DNA of 64,000 nt from Diprion similis (lineage: Eukaryota; Arthropoda; Insecta; Hymenoptera; Diprionidae): NCBI RefSeq assembly GCF_021155765.1, contig NC_060112.1, positions 11,222,001 through 11,286,000 of the forward strand. Reading direction: 5' to 3'. Below, piece by piece: positions 58,141 to 64,000 of this stretch. The notes under the pieces were generated by a model. The model worked only from the letters and a program-made list of their open reading frames with translations, did not search any database and was not told the DNA's origin. Within the stretch, counting starts at the first letter, position 1; the number at the start of each line of letters is the position of its first letter. Both the position numbers and the translations under genes were made by a program.

Positions 58141-61100
58141 AGTTTTTCGGCTGTAACTTTTCAGCTATCGCTCGCAGCGTATTGGGACTGCGCTTAATCG
58201 ATTCCTCTCGCAAAATTACGTCGGAATAGTGCCTCAACGAATTGATTGCAGCACTTTTCAGAATCGTCGAAATTTTCGCCAAAAATCCGAAGGGGTTAGC
58301 CTTACTTTTTCGCTCATTTTCGGAGCCGGAAATTTTTCGTCTCCGAATCGATTTGTATGACCATCTCTAAAGTAATTCGACCCCCAGGAACTCAGAAAAG
58401 ACATCAAAAAGAGCGTAGAACCAGCAGCAGAGAAATGACGATGAAAATCATGAGTTTTTCGGCTGTAACTTTTCAGCTATCGCTCGCAGCGTATTGGGAC
58501 TGCGCTTAATCGATTCCTCTCGCAAAATTACGTCGGAATAGTGCCTCAACGAATTGATTGCAGCACTTTTCAGAATCGTCGAAATTTTCGCCAAAAATCC
58601 GAAGGGGTTAGCCTTACTTTTTCGCTCATTTTCGGAGCCGGAAATTTTTCGTCTCCGAATCGATTTGTATGACCATCTCTAAAGTAATTCGACCCCCAGG
58701 AACTCAGAAAAGACATCAAAAAGAGCGTAGAACCAGCAGCAGAGAAATGACGATGAAAATCATGAGTTTTTCGGCTGTAACTTTTCAGCTATCGCTCGCA
58801 GCGTATTGGGACTGCGCTTAATCGATTTCTCTCGCAAAATTACGTCGGAATAGCGCTTCAACGAATTGATTGCAGCACTTTTTAGAATCGTCGGAATTTT
58901 CGCCAAAAATCCAAAGGGGTTAGCCTTACTTTTTCGCTCATTTTCGGAGCCGGAAATTTTTCGTCTCCGAATCGATTTGTATGACCATCTCTAGAGTAAT
59001 TCGACCCCAAGAAACTTAGAAAACACATCAAAAAGAGCGTAGGACCAGCAGCAGAGAAATGACGATGAAAATCATGAGTTTTTCGGCTGTAACTTTTCAG
59101 CTATCGCTCGCAGCGTATTGGGACTGCGCTCGATCGATTACTTTCGCAAAATTACGTCGGAATAGAGCCTCAACGAATTGATTGCAGCACTTTTCAGAAT
59201 CGTCAAAATTTTCGCCAAAAATCCAAAGGGGTTAGCCTTACTTTTTCGCTCATTTTCGGAGCCCGAAATTTTTCGTCTCCAAATCGATTCGTATGACCAT
59301 CTCTAGAGTAATACGACCCCCAAGAACTCAGAAAAGACATCAAAAAGAGCGTAGGACCAGCAGCAGAGAAATAGCGATGAAAATCATGAGTTTTTCGGCT
59401 GTAACTTTTCAGCTATCGCTCGCAGCGTATTGGGACTGCGCTTAATCGATTCCTCTCGCAAAATTACGTCGGAATAGCGCCTCAACGAATTGATTGCAGC
59501 ACTTTTCAGAATCGTCGAAATTTTTGCCAAAAATCCGAAGGGGTTAGCCTTACTTTTTCGCTTATTTTCGGAGCCGGAAATTTTTCGTCTCCGAATCGAT
59601 TTGTATGATCATCTCTAGAGTGATTCCACCCCCAGAAACTTAGAAAACACATCAAAAAGAGCGTAGGACCAGCAGCAGAGAAATGACGATGAAAATCATA
59701 AGTTTTTCGGCGGTAACTTTTCAGCTATCGCTCGCAGCGTATTGGGACTGCGCTTAATCGATTCCTTTCGCAAAATGACGTCGGAATAGGGCCTCAACGA
59801 ATTGATTGCAGCACTTTTCAGAATCGTCGAAATTTTCGCCAAAAATCCAAAGGGGTTAGCCTTACTTTCTCGCTCATTTTCGGAGCCAGAAATTTTTCGT
59901 CTCCGAATCGATTCGTATGACCATCTCTAGTGTAATTCGACCCCGAGGAACTCAGAAAACACATCAAAAAGAGCGTAGGACCAGCAGCAGAGAAATGACG
60001 ATGAAAATCATGAGTTTTTCGGCTGTAACTTTTCAGCTATCGCTCGCAGCGTATTGGGACTGCGCTTAATCGATTCCTCTCGCAAAATTACGTCGGAATG
60101 AAGCCTCAACGAATTGATTGCAGCACTTTTCAGAATCGTCGAAATTTTCGCCAAAAATCCAAAGGGGTTAGCCTTACTTTTTCGCTCATTTTCGGAGCCG
60201 GAAATTTTTCGTCTCCGAATCGATTTGTATGACCATCTCTAGAGTAATTCGACCCCCAGAAACTTAGAAAACACATCAAAAAGAGCGTAGGACCAGCAGC
60301 AGAGAAATGACGATGAAAATCATGAGTTTTTCGGCTGTAACTTTTCAGCTATCGCTCGCAGCGTATTGGGACTGCGCTTAATCGATTCCTCTCGCTAAAT
60401 TACGTCGGAATAGCGCCTCAACGAATTGATTGCAGCACTTTTCAGAATCGTCGAAATTTTCGCCAAAAATCCAAAGGGGTTAGCCTTACTTTTTCGCCCA
60501 TTTTCGGAGCCAGAAATTTTTCATCTCCGAATCGATTTGTATGACCATCTCCAGAGTAATTCGACCCCGAGGAACTTAGAAAACACATCAAAAAGAGCGT
60601 AGGACCAGCAGCAGAGAAATGACGATGAAAATCATGAGTTTTTCGGCTGTAACTTTTCAGCTATCGCTCGCAGCGTATTGGGACTGCGCTTAATCGATTC
60701 CTCTCGCAAAATTACGTCGGAATAGGGCCTCAACGAATTGATTGCAGCACCTTTCAGAATCGTCGAAATTTTCGCCAAAAATCCAAAGGGGTTAGCCTTA
60801 CTTTTTCGCTCATTCTCGGAGCCGGAAATTTTTTGTCTCCGTATCGATTTGTATGACCATCTCTAGAGTTATTCGACCCCGAGGAACTCAGAAAACACAT
60901 CAAAAAGAGCGTAGGACCAGCAGCAGAGAAATGACGATGAAAATCATGAGTTTTTCGGCTGTAACTTTTTAGCTATCGCTCGCAGCGTATTGGGACTGCG
61001 CTTAATCGATTCCTCTCGCAAAATTACGACGGAATAGGGCCTCAACGAATTGATTGCAGCACTTTTCAGAATCGTCGAAATTTTCGCCAAAAATCCAAAG

Positions 61101-64000
61101 GGGTTAGCCTTACTTTTTCGCTCATTTTCGGAGCCGGAAATTTTTCGTCTCCGAATCGATTTGTATGACCATCTCTAGAGTAATTCGACCCCCAGAAACT
61201 TAGAAAACACATCAAAAAGAGCGTAGGACCAGCAGCAGAGAAATGACGATGAAAATCATGAGTTTTTCGGCTGTAACTTTTCAGCTATCGCTCGCAGCGT
61301 ATTGGGACTGCGCTTAATCGATTCCTCTCGCAAAATTACGTCGGAATGAAGCCTCAACGAATTGATTGCAGCACTTTTCAGAATCGTCGAAATTTTCGCC
61401 AAAAATCCAAAGGGGTTAGCCTTACTTTTTCGCTCATTTTCGGAGCCGGAAATTTTTCGTCTACGAATCGATTTGTATGACCATCTCTAGAGTAATTCGA
61501 CCCCCAGAAACTTAGAAAACACATCAAAAAGAGCGTAGGACCAGCAGCAGAGAAATGACGATAAAAATCATGAGTTTTTTGGCTGTAACTTTTCAGCTAT
61601 CGCTCGCAGCGTATTGGGACTGCGCTTAATCGATTCCTCTCGCAAAATTACGTCGGAATAGGGCCTCAACGAATTGATTGCAGCACTTTTCAGAATCGTC
61701 GAAATTTTCGCCAAAAATCCAAAGGGGTTAGCCTTACTTTTTCGCTCATTTTCGGAGCCGGAGATTTTTCGTCTCCGAATCGATTTGTATGACCATCTCT
61801 AGAGTAATTCGACCCCCAGAAACTTAGAAAACACATCAAAAAGAGCGTAGGACCAGCAGCAGAGAAATGACGATGAAAATCATGAGTTTTTCGGCTGTAA
61901 CTTTTTAGCTATCGCTCGCAGCGTATTGGGACTGCGCTTAATCGATTCCTCTCGCAAAATTACGTCGGAATAGGGCCTCAACGAATTGATTGCAGCACCT
62001 TTCAGAATCGTCGAAATTTTCGCCAAAAATCCAAAGGGGTTAGCCTTACTTTTTCGCTCATTCTCGGAGCCGGAAATTTTTTGTCTCCGTATCGATTTGT
62101 ATGACCATCTCTAGAGTTATTCGACCCCGAGGAACTCAGAAAACACATCAAAAAGAGCGTAGGACCAGCAGCAGAGAAATGACGATGAAAATCATGAGTT
62201 TTTCGGCTGTAACTTTTTAGCTATCGCTCGCAGCGTATTGGGACTGCGCTTAATCGATTCCTCTCGCAAAATTACGACGGAATAGGGCCTCAACGAATTG
62301 ATTGCAGCACTTTTCAGAATCGTCGAAATTTTCGCCAAAAATCCAAAGGGGTTAGCCTTACTTTTTCGCTCATTTTCGGAGCCGGAAATTTTTCGTCTCC
62401 GAATCGATTTGTATGACCATCTCTAGAGTAATTCGACCCCCAGAAACTTAGAAAACACATCAAAAAGAGCGTAGGACCAGCAGCAGAGAAATGACGATGA
62501 AAATCATGAGTTTTTCGGCTGTAACTTTTCAGCTATCGCTCGCAGCGTATTGGGACTGCGCTTAATCGATTCCTCTCGCAAAATTACGTCGGAATGAAGC
62601 CTCAACGAATTGATTGCAGCACTTTTCAGAATCGTCGAAATTTTCGCCAAAAATCCAAAGGGGTTAGCCTTACTTTTTCGCTCATTTTCGGAGCCGGAAA
62701 TTTTTCGTCTCCGAATTGATTTGTATGACCATCCCTGAAGTAACTCGACCCCCAGGATCTCAGAAACGACATCAAAAAGAGCGTAGGACCAGCAGCAGAG
62801 AAATGACGATAAAAATCATGAGTTTTTCGGCTGTAACTTTTCAGCTATCGCTCGCAGCGTATTGGGACTGCGCTTAATCGATTCCTCTCGCAAAATTACG
62901 TCGGAATAGGGCCTCAACGAATTGATTGCAGCACTTTTCAGAATCGTCGAAATTTTCGCCAAAAATCCAAAGGGGTTAGCCTTACTTTTTCGCTCATTTT
63001 CGGAGCCGGAAATTTTTCGTCTACGAATCGATTTGTATGACCATCTCTAGAGTAATTCGACCCCCAGAAACTTAGAAAACACATCAAAAAGAGCGTAGGA
63101 CCAGCAGCAGAGAAATGACGATAAAAATCATGAGTTTTTCGGCTGTAACTTTTCAGCTATCGCTCGCAGCGTATTGGGACTGCGCTTAATCGATTCCTCT
63201 CGCAAAATTACGTCGGAATAGGGCCTCAACGAATTGATTGCAGCACTTTTCAGAATCGTCGAAATTTTCGCCAAAAATCCAAAGGGGTTAGCCTTACTTT
63301 TTCGCTCATTTTCGGAGCCGGAAATTTTTCGTCTCCGTATCGATTTGTATGACCATCTCTAGAGTAATTCGACCCCGAGGAACTCAGAAAACACATCAAA
63401 AAGAGCGTAGGACCAGCAGCAGAGAAATGACGATGAAAATCATGAGTTTTTCGGCTGTAACTTTTTAGCTATCGCTCGCAGCGTATTGGGACTGCGCTTA
63501 ATCGATTCCTCTCGCAAAATTACGTCGGAATAGGGCCTCAACGAATTGGTTGCAGCACTTTTCAGAATCGTCGAAATTTTCGCCAAAAATCCAAAGGGGT
63601 TAGCCTTACTTTTTCGCTCATTCTCGGAGCCGGAAATTTTTTGTCTCCGTATCGATTTGTATGACCATCTCTAGAGTAATTCGACCCCGAGGAACTCAGA
63701 AAACACATCAAAAAGAGCGTAGGACCAGCAGCAGAGAAATGACGATAAAAATCATGAGTTTTTCGGCTGTAACTTTTCAGCTATCGCTCGCAGCGTATTG
63801 GGACTGCGCTTAATCGATTCCTCTCGCAAAATTACGTCGGAATGGGGCCTCAACGAATTGATTCCAGCACTTTTCAGAATCGTCGAAATTTTCGCCAAAA
63901 ATCCAAAGGGGTTAGCCTTACTTTTTCGCTCATTTTCGGAGCCGGAAATTTTTCGTCTCCGAATCGATTTGTATGACCATCTCTAGAGTAATTCGACCCC
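58141..64000. repeat. 312-bp tandem satellite array, 18 full units plus a partial one
   Basis: Taking AGTTTTTCGGCTGTAAC as the unit start, copies begin at 58141, 58453, 58765, 59077, 59389, 59701, 60013, 60325, 60637, 60949, 61261, 61573, 61885, 62197, 62509, 62821, 63133, 63445 and 63757. Every spacing is exactly 312 bp, with no insertion or deletion in any unit. Units differ only by a handful of substitutions. The array starts abruptly at its left edge and runs off the right edge, so its full size is unknown. No frame is open through a whole unit. It is not a CRISPR array, since there are no unique spacers. I recall sequences containing AGGGGTTAGCCT-type cores as common in hymenopteran repeats but cannot verify this here. 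Confidence 0.98.

Noticed and set aside
63798..63986. Open frame of 62 codons inside a satellite unit
   Set aside because: It is open only because this unit has TGG where other units have TAG or TGA; no other unit keeps it open.
58141..64000. Regularly spaced repeats as a CRISPR array
   Set aside because: The whole 312-bp unit is repeated with no unique spacers, and the window is eukaryotic; it is a satellite.

Overview
The window is animal nuclear DNA and most probably insect. It is AT-rich, has GT-AG introns and long non-coding stretches, and carries one unmistakable gene, an EHD/Past1-type EH-domain ATPase in five coding exons. The repeat types (a 312-bp satellite and TA-flanked foldback elements) lead me weakly toward Hymenoptera, but that placement is inference, not proof.

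Layout. (1) 1-7.6 kb: two minus-strand GC-rich coding exons (7071-7281 and 3092-3310) with good splice donors and matching reading phases form the 5' part of an unrecognised gene that runs off the left edge. Their shared intron holds a cluster of CGATTAATCG palindromes. (2) 7.6-32.3 kb: about 25 kb with no gene I can defend. It holds a 622-bp TA-flanked inverted-repeat transposon remnant (22493-23114), a GC-richer enhancer-like block near 24.2-25.0 kb, a CpG-rich promoter-like island near 27.1-27.5 kb and a few short perfect hairpins. (3) 32.3-42.4 kb: two plus-strand single-exon genes of unknown function, 266 aa (32358-33158) and 2033 aa (36311-42412). (4) 42.4-48.2 kb: non-coding, ending with a second TA-flanked foldback element (47575-48211). 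(5) 48.7-55.5 kb: the EHD/Past1 gene and its GC-richer upstream region. (6) 55.5-58.1 kb: AT-rich 3' flank. (7) 58141 to the right edge: a tandem satellite of exactly 312 bp per unit, 18 full units plus a partial one, which continues beyond the window.

The most interesting result is the unknown gene pair. Read side by side, the 266-aa and 2033-aa proteins share five short motifs in the same order: RRWxxxIW, ExEN[S/T]F....R..R, FNxA...KExS[F/Y][D/E], W[L/V]Q...W and IPR...SK..IK. I infer a tandem duplication in which one copy kept a compact form while the other has, or gained, a very large disordered Ser/Lys/Arg/Glu-rich body. No known domain is recognisable in either. The EHD gene is a membrane-remodelling housekeeping gene, and I see no functional link between it and the unknown pair.
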